DNA of 64,000 nt from Colwellia sp. 20A7. Its GTDB lineage: Bacteria > Pseudomonadota > Gammaproteobacteria > Enterobacterales > Alteromonadaceae. Each line of letters opens with the position of its first letter. The first letter of the stretch is position 1. The notes beneath the pieces were generated by a model that had not been told where the DNA came from, searched no databases, and worked only from the letters and a program-made list of their open reading frames with translations. The translations under genes and the position numbers were made by a program. The DNA lies in the NCBI RefSeq assembly GCF_009832865.1, contig NZ_CP047130.1, positions 2,356,001 through 2,420,000 on the forward strand. The letters are read 5' to 3'. This document shows, one piece after another, positions 37,684 through 46,410 of this stretch.

Positions 37684-39336
37684 ATGAACTCAAGAACATC
37701 ACTTTCTAGCTGGAAAAAACTAGTTACTCAGTCTGAAACTATGGCTAAATGTCATATGAAGGAATTATTTGCCATAAATGAGCAACGTTTTAATGAATTT
37801 TCCATCCAATTACCCTCTTTTCTTTTAGATTATTCCAAAAACCTTATAACCACAGAAACTATATCAACCTTGCTTGAATTAGCTAAAGAGTGTGATGTTG
37901 AAGTGTGGCGTAAAAAGATGTTTCAGGGCGAGTCTATTAATTCTACTGAAAATAGAGCAGTACTTCATACTGCATTACGAAACAGATCTAACAAAGACAT
38001 TATTATTGCTAAAAAAAACATTTCTGAAGATATTCGTCATGCCTTAGTAAAAGTTGAGGAATTCAGTAATAAAATTAGACAGGGACTATGGAAAGGGTAT
38101 TCAGGAAAACCTATCACTGACGCTGTTAATATAGGTGTTGGTGGCTCTAATTTAGGGCCGCAAATGGTTACTGAAGCACTAAGACAATATAGTGATAATA
38201 GTATTAATGTTCATTATGTTTCAAACGTAGATGGTACACAAATAGCAGATGTTTTAAGGAAACTAAACCCTGAAAAAGTTTTATTCATTGTTTCTAGTAA
38301 AACCTTTACGACTACCGAAACCATGACCAATGCTAAAACGGCAATGAAATGGCTTACTGCTTCTTCATTTGATAACAAAGCAATAAAGAAACATTTTGTC
38401 GCTGTATCTTCTAACAAGAAAAATGCGATATCTTTTGGCATTGAAGAGAATAATGTTTTTGATATGTGGGACTGGGTTGGTGGTAGGTTTTCACTTTGGT
38501 CTGCAATAGGTTTACCAATCGCGATTGATCTTGGTTTTGATAAATTTATTGCGTTACTTGATGGCGCTAACGATATAGACAATCACTTTTGTTTTGCCCC
38601 ATTAGAAAGTAATGCACCAGTTATACTCGCTTTACTCAGTGTATGGAATTGCACTTTCCTTGGTCATCAATCACAAGCAATATTACCTTATGATCAATCA
38701 TTACATAGGTTATCAGCCTATTTACAACAAGCTGAAATGGAGAGTAATGGAAAATCTGTTAGCTGGGATGGCGATGACATTGATTATGCGACAGTGCCAA
38801 CTATATGGGGTGAGTTAGGTATTAACGGGCAACATGCTTTTTACCAATATTTACACCAGAGTAACAATATTGTTCCAGCTGACTTTATTGGTTCTGTTGA
38901 AACAGTTACACCCGTAAATAATCATCACAACACCCTGCTGTCTAACTTCTTAGCGCAAACACAAGCATTAATGCAAGGTGTAAATAAAGGACAAATATGT
39001 CTTGATCTAAAAGCTAAAGGTTATACCGACGAGTATATAGAGAAAGTTTCCTCACACAAAGTGCATAAAGGAAATCGTCCAACCAATACCATTCTATTAA
39101 AGCGCCTAGAACCTCGTTCATTAGGTAGTTTAATTGCGTTATACGAACATAAAATCTTTGTACAAGGGATCATTCTTAAAATATGTTCATTTGATCAGTG
39201 GGGTGTAGAGTTAGGTAAAAGTTTAGCCCATAAAATACAAAAAGAACTAGAAGGTAAAGAAATTAATGCGGGTCATGATAGTTCAACTAAAGGTTTAATG
39301 AATTTCATTTATTCAACTTTAGAAAACACTAAATAG
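37684..39336 (+). CDS. pgi: glucose-6-phosphate isomerase
   Basis: A 550-residue Pgi with the full set of family blocks: NIGVGGSNLGPQMV, VSSKTFTTTETM, WVGGRFSLWSAIGLP, MESNGKSV and FDQWGVELGKSLAHKI, so it looks intact. It interconverts glucose-6-phosphate and fructose-6-phosphate. The gene is embedded in the TRAP operon, about 135 bases after the permease; this suggests a cluster-dedicated copy that feeds F6P from the AGE epimerase/fructokinase route into the Entner-Doudoroff pathway, where the KDG branch also ends (inference). A perfect AACGCTATT/AATAGCGTT repeat lies in the upstream gap. Confidence 0.93.
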   Translation: MNSRTSLSSWKKLVTQSETMAKCHMKELFAINEQRFNEFSIQLPSFLLDYSKNLITTETISTLLELAKECDVEVWRKKMFQGESINSTENRAVLHTALRNRSNKDIIIAKKNISEDIRHALVKVEEFSNKIRQGLWKGYSGKPITDAVNIGVGGSNLGPQMVTEALRQYSDNSINVHYVSNVDGTQIADVLRKLNPEKVLFIVSSKTFTTTETMTNAKTAMKWLTASSFDNKAIKKHFVAVSSNKKNAISFGIEENNVFDMWDWVGGRFSLWSAIGLPIAIDLGFDKFIALLDGANDIDNHFCFAPLESNAPVILALLSVWNCTFLGHQSQAILPYDQSLHRLSAYLQQAEMESNGKSVSWDGDDIDYATVPTIWGELGINGQHAFYQYLHQSNNIVPADFIGSVETVTPVNNHHNTLLSNFLAQTQALMQGVNKGQICLDLKAKGYTDEYIEKVSSHKVHKGNRPTNTILLKRLEPRSLGSLIALYEHKIFVQGIILKICSFDQWGVELGKSLAHKIQKELEGKEINAGHDSSTKGLMNFIYSTLENTK

Positions 39337-39385
39337 CGTTAATTACTCTATTATAAAACATATTAGGATACAAATGGAGGACAAA

Positions 39386-40990
39386 ATGAAGACATATAAA
39401 AAAACAAACAAGATAAAAAGTACTCTCATAAATTCATTGTTATTATCAGTAGGTCTATTGAATATAAATGCCTCTGCAAATGTTGAGCCTGCGTCATTAT
39501 TTACCAATAATATGGTTATTCAACAGCAAACTAATGCTGCTGTTTGGGGGAAAGCCGATCCAAAAGAAAAAATTATTATTACTGCAAGTTGGGGGGAAAG
39601 CATATCCACTGTTGCTAACAAACTTGGTTATTGGCAAGCGACTTTACCAACGCCCATAGCAGAAAAAAATAATCCAAAACCATATACCATCGAATTCAAG
39701 GGTAAAAACACTGTTGTGATAAATAATGTTCAAGTAGGTGAAGTATGGTTAGCTTCTGGACAGTCTAATATGTCTTATAGTATAGACAGATTAAAAATAC
39801 CTCGAGATCAAATTGGCGCGATAAACTTTCCTTATATCAGGGAGTTTAAAGTTAAAAAAAATGCTTCAATAACACCTGTAGATAATGCTGTAGGTCAATG
39901 GATTTCAGCAAATGAAGATAGTGTTTTAAATTTTTCAGGAACAGCTTACTTTTTTGCAAGAGAGATTCATCAAGCAACCGGTTTACCTGTGGGTATTGTA
40001 AATTCAAGCTGGGGAGGCACCCAAATTGAAACCTGGTTATCTAAAGATTCACAATTAAATCACCAATCCACTCAAAAAATTAAAGCTGACTTTGATAAGA
40101 AAGCCTTAACATTCAATACTAAAGAGTCAACAAAGATATACCAAAAACAACTACAAGATTGGCAAACTGATAAGAAAAATTCTGAAACCAATGGCAAACT
40201 ATTTACTCAAAGAAAGCCTTATTTACCTGAACATCCACATGCAGGTAAAAATTATCCTAGTAATTTATACAACGGTATGATCAACCCAATCAAAGGTTAT
40301 ATGGTGAAAGGAGTAATTTGGTATCAAGGCGAAAATAACGGCAAATCCGCTGAAAGAGGAAACTTTTACCAAACACAACTAACACAACTCATTAATGACT
40401 TTAGAGTTGATTGGGATATGCCCAATTTACCTTTTTATGTTGTGCAATTAGCAAACTTCAAGAAAGCACAAAGCAACCCTGTTGAACCAAACCAATATTG
40501 GCCTTATGTTAGAGAATCAATGCGCAAAGTAACTGATACGCTAAAGAATACAGATATGGTAGTAACAATAGACATTGGTGATGCTGATAACATTCATCCT
40601 ACAAATAAAATGGAATTGGGACGACGTTTATCATTATTCGCGTTAAAAAATGAATATAATAGAGATATTATTGCATCTGGCCCTAAGTTCCAATCAGCTG
40701 AAATAAAAGGTAATAAAATGATACTTACTTTTTCTGAGGTTGGTTCTGGCTTGGCAACTGATGATGGGCAGCGATTAGCGGGTTTTGTTATGGCGGAGAG
40801 TAATGGAGAGTATATTTGGGCAAACGCTGAAATAATACCAGGTATAAAAAATAACACTCAGCAAGTAGAGATAAGTAGTCCAAAAATAAATAAGCCAACT
40901 TCCATTAAATATGGTTGGGCAAATAACCCGAATATGCTTAATTTATATAATAAAGAAGGATTGCCAGCTTCTCCATTTAGTACTAAATAG
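39386..40990 (+). CDS. secreted sialate O-acetylesterase-like (SASA) esterase
   Basis: About 534 residues. The start is the ATG at 39386, since GGAGG sits five bases ahead of it; an ATG 12 bases earlier overlaps that ribosome site. Signal peptide ends near NINASA. An N-terminal beta domain (MVIQQQTNAAVWGKADP...) precedes the SGNH-type catalytic part: VWLASGQSNMSYS (Ser), WGGTQIETWLS, VIWYQGENNG and a late DADNIHPTNKMELG (Asp/His). These enzymes remove O-acetyl groups from sugars of various glycans, not only sialic acid. Last gene of the TRAP-pgi group; implies an O-acetylated substrate. Confidence 0.85.
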   Translation: MKTYKKTNKIKSTLINSLLLSVGLLNINASANVEPASLFTNNMVIQQQTNAAVWGKADPKEKIIITASWGESISTVANKLGYWQATLPTPIAEKNNPKPYTIEFKGKNTVVINNVQVGEVWLASGQSNMSYSIDRLKIPRDQIGAINFPYIREFKVKKNASITPVDNAVGQWISANEDSVLNFSGTAYFFAREIHQATGLPVGIVNSSWGGTQIETWLSKDSQLNHQSTQKIKADFDKKALTFNTKESTKIYQKQLQDWQTDKKNSETNGKLFTQRKPYLPEHPHAGKNYPSNLYNGMINPIKGYMVKGVIWYQGENNGKSAERGNFYQTQLTQLINDFRVDWDMPNLPFYVVQLANFKKAQSNPVEPNQYWPYVRESMRKVTDTLKNTDMVVTIDIGDADNIHPTNKMELGRRLSLFALKNEYNRDIIASGPKFQSAEIKGNKMILTFSEVGSGLATDDGQRLAGFVMAESNGEYIWANAEIIPGIKNNTQQVEISSPKINKPTSIKYGWANNPNMLNLYNKEGLPASPFSTK

Positions 40991-41049
40991 CTTATATTTT
41001 GATTTGTTACAAGTTATTAAACACTAACAATCATTATACATATACTGCC

Positions 41050-41085
41050 AAATCGATATTATTAGCTTATGGACAATATCGATTT
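41050..41085 (+). terminator. perfect 11-bp hairpin after the esterase gene
   Basis: AAATCGATATT / AATATCGATTT with a 14-base loop, 60 bases past the esterase stop; weak T content follows. Likely end of the TRAP-pgi-esterase operon. Confidence 0.5.
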
Positions 41086-41193
41086 GATTACTCTGTTTAA
41101 TCATAGAATAGCTAATATAATTAATTACTCTAGTTGGATAGGTGTTTTAGAATTAAAATTGATGTGTGTAGCTCATACCAAGCTAACTATTAT

Positions 41194-42506
41194 GACCCTG
41201 TAACAATATCTGTGTAAGTACCATTTTTAAATATAGTCTGAAATACGGTCTTCGAATTCAATCATAAAACGATTCAAGGCCGATTTCCAATTCCTTATTG
41301 GCATAGTCCATTTTTTCGATGCTTGAGTAATGGCTAAGTAAATAACTTTCTTAGCTGAGTCATCGTTGGGAAATACCTTTCTGTTTTTAACCGCTTTGCG
41401 TATAACGCTGTTTAACGATTCTATCGCATTCGTTGTGTATATAGCCTTGCGGATATCATTCGGGTAAATGAATAAGGTATTGAGATTATCCCAATGACGT
41501 CGCCAGGAAGCTGATATGCTTGGGTATTTATCGTCCCAGCGTGCTGAGAATGCATCTAATGCCTTCAATGCTTGCTCTTCATTAATCGCTTGGTAAATTG
41601 TTTTTAGGTCTTTGGTTACCGCTTTATAATCAGTATAAGGCACAAATTTCAGCGAATTCCTTACCATATGTACAATACATAACTGTATTTGAGTATTTTC
41701 AAAGGCGGTATTAATGGCATCAGGAAAGCCTTTTAAACCATCAACACAGGCAATAAGGATATCTTGAACGCCTCGGTTTTTGAGCTCGGTCAACACATTA
41801 AGCCAGAATTTAGCCCCTTCATTTTCAGAGAACCACATACCCAGTAAGTCCTTTTGCCCTGTGACATCAACGCCTAGCGCTAAATAAACCGCTTTGTTGA
41901 TAACCTTATTATCTTCTCTGATTTTTAGACGGATACAGTCCATATAAACGATAGGATAAACAGGCTCTAACGGCCTTGTTTGCCATTCATCGACTTTTTC
42001 AATTACCGCATTGGTCACACGAGAAATTAAGGTGGGAGAGACTTCTGCGCCATAAAATTCATCAAACGAGTCGACGATATCGCGCGTCGTCATACCTTTG
42101 CCGTAAAGGTATAAAATCTTGTCGTCCATAGAGGTGAATCGTGTTTGATTTTTCTTTACGAGGAGCGGCTCGAAGCTACCATCACGGTCACGTGGTGTAT
42201 TTAGCTCAAACTCTCCGTCCTCGGTTTTAACTTTTTTAGCGCTAAAACCGTTACGGTTGTTGGGCGTACTCGTTTTTTCATGTTTAGCGTAACCAAGGTG
42301 GTCGTCTAATTCAGCATTTAATGCCGCTTCAACAGTAACCTTGGTTAGCATAGCTCTGAATTTATCTAAATCTTCGCCTGTTTTAATACTTTTTGCGGCT
42401 TCTTTTGCAAAAGCTTCAAGTTCTTTCTGGTTCATGTGTTTTACCTTTCTTTGATACCACTAGGGTAACTGATGAAAAGTACTTACACAAAATCTGTTAC
42501 AGGCTC
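41194..42506 (-). mobile_element. IS256-family insertion sequence, complete with target duplication
   Basis: 1313 bp. Terminal inverted repeats begin GACCCTGTAACA at the left and GAGCCTGTAACA (reverse strand) at the right, and continue with a shared GTGTAAGTAC. Both ends are flanked by the 8-bp direct repeat ACTATTAT (41186-41193 and 42507-42514), the expected IS256 target duplication. Intact transposase inside, so the insertion looks recent and possibly active. Confidence 0.92.
41227..42435 (-). CDS. IS256-family (mutator type) transposase
   Basis: A 402-residue DDE transposase. Mutator-family segments are visible: ELDDHLGYAKHE, YGKGMTTRDIVDSFDEFYG, YPIVYMDCIRLKI (first Asp), DILIACVDGLKGFPDAI (second Asp), LCIVHMVRNSLKFV and YTTNAIESLNSVIRKAVKNR (Glu). 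It fills nearly the whole element and appears intact. Catalyses copy-out transposition of the element it lies in. Confidence 0.95.
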   Translation of the reverse strand: MNQKELEAFAKEAAKSIKTGEDLDKFRAMLTKVTVEAALNAELDDHLGYAKHEKTSTPNNRNGFSAKKVKTEDGEFELNTPRDRDGSFEPLLVKKNQTRFTSMDDKILYLYGKGMTTRDIVDSFDEFYGAEVSPTLISRVTNAVIEKVDEWQTRPLEPVYPIVYMDCIRLKIREDNKVINKAVYLALGVDVTGQKDLLGMWFSENEGAKFWLNVLTELKNRGVQDILIACVDGLKGFPDAINTAFENTQIQLCIVHMVRNSLKFVPYTDYKAVTKDLKTIYQAINEEQALKALDAFSARWDDKYPSISASWRRHWDNLNTLFIYPNDIRKAIYTTNAIESLNSVIRKAVKNRKVFPNDDSAKKVIYLAITQASKKWTMPIRNWKSALNRFMIEFEDRISDYI

Positions 42507-42510
42507 ACTA

Positions 42511-43389
42511 TTATTTATCCAATATATGAGTGACCGCATCAGCCAGCCATATCAAGGCTGGCCCTTTGGCCTTTTGTTTGGTCATCACACGTTCAATTTG
42601 CATAGGCCACGGCTTATGATCGAAACTTAAATTCATGCGTACCATTTCACCTCTTTTTTCGTATTGTTCTGCCATATAAGCAGGAATATAACTCCAACCT
42701 AATCCTGCTTTTACCATTGTATTAACAGCATTAAAGTTACTTCCCCACCAAGTATGCGAAGAAATATTCGGGCTTTGCGGCAAGGTTTTTTCATCAAGTC
42801 CTCTTGTCAATAATTGACGGTGGGCTGATAAGTCTGAAACGGTGACTATATCCATACTCGCTAGTGGATGTGATGGACTCACAACGCCATAAAATGGCAA
42901 ACTCCCTATGTAACATAAATCCACTTCTTTCGGGAAACCGATATTCGCAAACATCAGCCCTATATCAGCTCGTTCAGTGTTCACCAAGGTTAATACATCG
43001 GGTGTTGAAACAGCATAAAGCTCCAAATTAGTACCAGGAAACTTCGTTGAAAAGTTATTTAAAATATCAGTAACTACCGGAAGTAAGGCATCATCTAGCG
43101 CTATTTTAACTTCTGTTTCATGAAATAAACTTAAAGCGTTGTTTACTGAGTCAAGTTCATAAGTTTGTTGCAAAATGGCTTGGGCAAACGGTAATAATCT
43201 TTCACCATGAGAGGTTAATGACGGTTTACGACTAGTGCGATCAAATAACCGCGTATTAAGTTCAATTTCAAGATTAGCAATCCCCTGACTCACTGCAGAT
43301 TGAACCTTACCCAACTTACGAGCGCATGCCGAGAATGAGCCAGATTTTGCCGTTTCTACAAACATTCTCAGCTGTTCTAAATTATACAT
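42511..43389 (-). CDS. LysR-family regulator, partner of the PACE transporter
   Basis: A 292-residue LysR regulator: winged-helix DNA-binding domain (QLRMFVETAKSGSFSACARK, VQSAVSQGIANLEIELNTRLFDR) and a C-terminal effector-binding domain. Divergent from a PACE efflux gene, the arrangement of AceR/AceI, so it probably activates that gene in response to a pump substrate. Its stop codon lies inside the target duplication of the IS256 element; the frame is still closed by a native-looking TAA, so the protein seems intact. Confidence 0.88.
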   Translation of the reverse strand: MYNLEQLRMFVETAKSGSFSACARKLGKVQSAVSQGIANLEIELNTRLFDRTSRKPSLTSHGERLLPFAQAILQQTYELDSVNNALSLFHETEVKIALDDALLPVVTDILNNFSTKFPGTNLELYAVSTPDVLTLVNTERADIGLMFANIGFPKEVDLCYIGSLPFYGVVSPSHPLASMDIVTVSDLSAHRQLLTRGLDEKTLPQSPNISSHTWWGSNFNAVNTMVKAGLGWSYIPAYMAEQYEKRGEMVRMNLSFDHKPWPMQIERVMTKQKAKGPALIWLADAVTHILDK

Positions 43390-43480
43390 ATCACTTTTCC
43401 TGATAGTAACTAACTATATTCTTTCATAATGAATGATTATTATAACAACATCAATACAAAGCAACGAAAGGAAATTTAGC

Positions 43481-43909
43481 ATGAACGTGCAAAGTATTAG
43501 TACAACAGAGCGTATTTTACACAGCGTATTATTTGAAGCAATTGCATTAATATTTATGATATATGCCGCAATGAATTTTATCGATGTAGATACAAAATCA
43601 GCCACAGGATTAGCTATGGGCCTGTCATTAATTGCGATGTTCTGGAATTATTTTTACAACTTAGTATTCGATCATATTTTCGGAGATGATCGCATCAATC
43701 GTACAATTAAAATGCGTATAGGTCATGGACTCGGCTTTGAATTAGGACTAACTTTCGTCACGCTCCCATTAATAATGTGGGTACTACAGTTAGACTTTTG
43801 GATTGTTGCCGCGATGGAAACAACTCTTATTCTATTCTTCTTGTTATACGCGATTATTTATAACTGGTGTTATGATCTAGCTCGTGTACGTATTATCAGT
43901 GCATTGTAG
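43481..43909 (+). CDS. PACE-family multidrug/biocide efflux transporter
   Basis: About 142 residues counted from the ATG at 43481, which has an AAAGGAAA ribosome site; a start 16 codons earlier would read through hydrophilic sequence. Two tandem bacterial transmembrane pair domains give four helices, with the membrane Glu of helix 1 (RILHSVLFEAIALIF) and the conserved FWNYFYNLVFDHIFG motif. PACE pumps (AceI type) export chlorhexidine, acriflavine and polyamine-like compounds. Regulated probably by the divergent LysR gene. Confidence 0.88.
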   Translation: MNVQSISTTERILHSVLFEAIALIFMIYAAMNFIDVDTKSATGLAMGLSLIAMFWNYFYNLVFDHIFGDDRINRTIKMRIGHGLGFELGLTFVTLPLIMWVLQLDFWIVAAMETTLILFFLLYAIIYNWCYDLARVRIISAL

Positions 43910-44297
43910 ATTTTAACAATACACTGATAATACTAACTAAAATAGACTGACAATAAACTATCTTTAGCGAAGGTACACCATACTATTACTGGGTACCTTT
44001 GCTAGTTAAGTCATTAGAAAATAGCACACAGCAATACCACTCAAATACATCTCATAGAGCCATACTACGTTACCACTCATAAAATGACTGTTTAGCGCTA
44101 TGAACTTACATTAAGTTGAACTTGCATTAAGTTTCTGTGCGCCATACAACCCTAAAGATAATTCTCACTAAATTTACTGTATGTTTGTTATTCTCAGTCA
44201 TTGAGAATATTTAAAAATGTTAATCATTAATGGTTCTTGTAGGCCGATATTTTCAAACCTTACTGATAAATACCCAAAATATTAGGTACAACCTTAA
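43910..44297. other. intergenic stretch with one hairpin
   Basis: No gene. TAGCGAAGGTAC (43965-43976) pairs with GTACCTTTGCTA (43993-44004), 11 of 12 bp, likely the terminator of the PACE gene although there is no T-run. The rest shows nothing I can name. Confidence 0.5.
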
Positions 44298-45035
44298 TTA
44301 TCTTTTCTGATTCCAGTATGCACTAGCATAAAGTGTTGACTTATCATACTCACAATTATTATCTAAATGGCTTTTTAATTGTTTCACAACACTTGCTTCA
44401 GCAGCGATAAATATAGCGGTATCATGCAAATGATTACTTTGTGATTTAAGCCCATCTAAAAAATCTTCAGTTAACTTGTTTGGCGTTACCAACCAGTGAA
44501 TGTTTATCCCTTTAGGAGTTATTAATGTTTGCTTGTCTTGCTTATCAGGAATTTGTATATAAGCATGTCCAATGGCATTTTCAGGTAATTTTTCCAAAGT
44601 TGCAGCAATGGCAGGTAAGGCTGTGATGTCACCAAAAAAAAGATGTTGCTTAGCATTGATATCAAGGTGCTTTACATCTCCTGGCCCTGCTATGCCAAGA
44701 TAATCCCCTGCTTTGGCTTCAAGCGCCCAATTAGTAGCTAAACCTTGATGATCATTTACCGCAAAATCGATGGTTAATGCTAAGTTTTGCTTATCAAAAG
44801 ATCTCACCGTATAAGGTCTCATAAACATCTTAAAGCCGAAATATAAACCCAATTTAGGTTTTTTGTCGCTTAAATTAGGATTAGGAAAAATAGCTTTAAC
44901 ATGAGCACTTTCTTTGTCATCAGGGAAATCACTCAGTGATTCACCTGTTAAGATAATTCTTTTCATATGTGGTGATAAATCATTCACCGATAACACTTGT
45001 GTCATACGCATTGTAGGTCCCATAATATCTTCCAA
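44298..45035 (-). CDS. siderophore-interacting protein (flavin-dependent ferric reductase)
   Basis: A 245-residue SIP-family protein: N-terminal FAD-binding beta barrel with RPYTVRSFD (flavin-binding RxYT) and a C-terminal NAD(P)-binding-like half (FGDITALPAIAATLEKLP, FIAAEASVVKQLKSHL). Members reduce ferric siderophores in the cytoplasm. It follows a DUF2798 gene at 27 bases on the same strand, and both lie opposite a MarR gene with operator-like palindromes. The start may be a Met a few residues in (MGPTMRMTQ). No Fur box was identified. Confidence 0.88.
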   Translation of the reverse strand: MEDIMGPTMRMTQVLSVNDLSPHMKRIILTGESLSDFPDDKESAHVKAIFPNPNLSDKKPKLGLYFGFKMFMRPYTVRSFDKQNLALTIDFAVNDHQGLATNWALEAKAGDYLGIAGPGDVKHLDINAKQHLFFGDITALPAIAATLEKLPENAIGHAYIQIPDKQDKQTLITPKGINIHWLVTPNKLTEDFLDGLKSQSNHLHDTAIFIAAEASVVKQLKSHLDNNCEYDKSTLYASAYWNQKR

Positions 45036-45062
45036 TTATTTACCAATAAATTAATTGGTTAG

Positions 45063-45530
45063 TTAAGCTGGTACTTTTGCTATGTACCCTTCAAGTTTTG
45101 GTTTTATGATCAAAGTCATAACAAGTGACAACGTAAGCCCCACAGGTAATGCAAAAAGTAAACTATTAAAAAATAACTGTGAAAACTGAGCTGAAGACTC
45201 GTAGCTGCCATTTTTTACCGTAAGAACTACTGCTATAATCGACTCCATTATTATCGCCATTGAAATACCTTGAAAAAGATTCTTTTGTAAAGATGACCAA
45301 GCAAGACAGTATTGATTTATAAGCTTATTCATACCGATAAATAGAACGCCACCAACGGGGAGCAAAACAACCAACGCAAAAATAAATGAATTAACCCATG
45401 TATTAATAAAAGGTTGAGAAGGTGAAAGATTGACCAATGTCATAATCGCCGTAATAGTCCCAACCATAAAAAGCATGATTAAAAGCATAACGAATAGGTT
45501 TTTCAATTTAAGTTGCATAAAAGTACCCAA
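45063..45530 (-). CDS. DUF2798 membrane protein
   Basis: A 155-residue inner-membrane protein made of two DUF2798-type halves, each with two hydrophobic helices (LFVMLLIMLFMVGTITAI, FIFALVVLLPVGGVLFI; then GISMAIIMESIIAVV, LLFALPVGLTLSLVM). Function unknown in the family. First gene of a two-gene unit with the siderophore-interacting protein. The start may be the Met four codons in (MQLKLKN). Confidence 0.75.
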   Translation of the reverse strand: MGTFMQLKLKNLFVMLLIMLFMVGTITAIMTLVNLSPSQPFINTWVNSFIFALVVLLPVGGVLFIGMNKLINQYCLAWSSLQKNLFQGISMAIIMESIIAVVLTVKNGSYESSAQFSQLFFNSLLFALPVGLTLSLVMTLIIKPKLEGYIAKVPA

Positions 45531-45535
45531 TAAAA

Positions 45536-45583
45536 TATAGTTGATAAAGTCTACTATATTTTATTTTGGTTGATACTGTCAAC
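45536..45583. promoter_or_regulatory. two MarR-type operator palindromes
   Basis: TATAGT...ACTATA (45536-45558) and GTTGATACTGTCAAC (45569-45583) share the AGTTGAT/GTTGATA core and lie between the divergent DUF2798 and marR genes; expected binding sites of the MarR regulator on both promoters. Confidence 0.55.
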
Positions 45584-45621
45584 TATATTTTGATAAATAC
45601 TGAATTTGTCCGGGAGGACCC

Positions 45622-46050
45622 ATGGAATTAAGTGAAGCAATCTTTGGTTTAGTACACACTGTGCGTAATAATATGATGCAAGAAATAAAGCTATTATCAA
45701 TCGATTTAGCGCCAATGCACCTAAAGGCATTAAAAGTAATATCAATAATGGATGATTGTACAGGACAAAAATTGGCCGATTATATCGGGCGAGATAAAGC
45801 CCAAATTAATCGGTTAATTAAAGAGTTAGTTAGCCAAGAGTTAATTACTAAAATTGATAATAAAAATGATAAGCGTAGCCACTTATTAAAATTATCGGTT
45901 AAGGGAGATAAAATAATAGCGTTATTTAGAACTGCCGAAAAGCGTGTATTCAATAAAATGGCAAACGATATTTCGCCAGAAAAAATTGACGATTTTATCC
46001 AGTTAACCCAAATACTACAAAGTAACCTTAGTCCTAAAAACATCGAATAG
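45622..46050 (+). CDS. MarR-family regulator
   Basis: A 142-residue winged-helix regulator: GQKLADYIGRDKAQINRLIK recognition helix region (~50-69), wing NKNDKRSHLLKLS and C-terminal dimerisation helix. A GGGAGG ribosome site lies a few bases before the ATG. Divergent from the DUF2798/siderophore-interacting unit, with two palindromes between them, so it likely represses both directions. Confidence 0.88.
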   Translation: MELSEAIFGLVHTVRNNMMQEIKLLSIDLAPMHLKALKVISIMDDCTGQKLADYIGRDKAQINRLIKELVSQELITKIDNKNDKRSHLLKLSVKGDKIIALFRTAEKRVFNKMANDISPEKIDDFIQLTQILQSNLSPKNIE

Positions 46051-46234
46051 CGATTAAAAGTTAATTTATAAGAGATAACAATATCTAGGTCTGTTGATCA
46101 TTAGAAAATTTTTTTGCAGCTATTTGTTGGGTTTTTATACCCAGCAGAGCCCTTGCCATGTGCATATTCTTCATAAAAAAGCGATAACGCCGTAAAAACC
46201 ACCCAAAAACGCTATCCGAAGAATTAAGCTAACA

Positions 46235-46390
46235 CTAATTATTCTTTTTTTGCGTTCGAAATTGCTTTGGTGTCATACCAACGTATTTGTTAAAGGGTTT
46301 AGTAAATGCGCATTCTGACTCATATCCAACAGATAATGCAATATCATCAATAAAGAGTAATGTACTAGCAATCATTTCTTTAACCTAAGG
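46235..46390 (-). pseudogene. AraC-family regulator remnant (C-terminal HTH only)
   Basis: A minus-strand frame of about 50 codons ending at 46235 encodes the second helix-turn-helix of an AraC protein: IDDIALSVGYESECAF and NKYVGMTPKQFRTQ. An in-frame TAG sits just upstream and no N-terminal domain is found before the avtA stop, so only the tail remains. The 180 bases on its other side (46051-46234) carry no gene I can name; they contain a GGGT...ACCC hairpin. Confidence 0.75.
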
Positions 46391-46410
46391 TATAAATAGA
46401 TATAGGCGTA

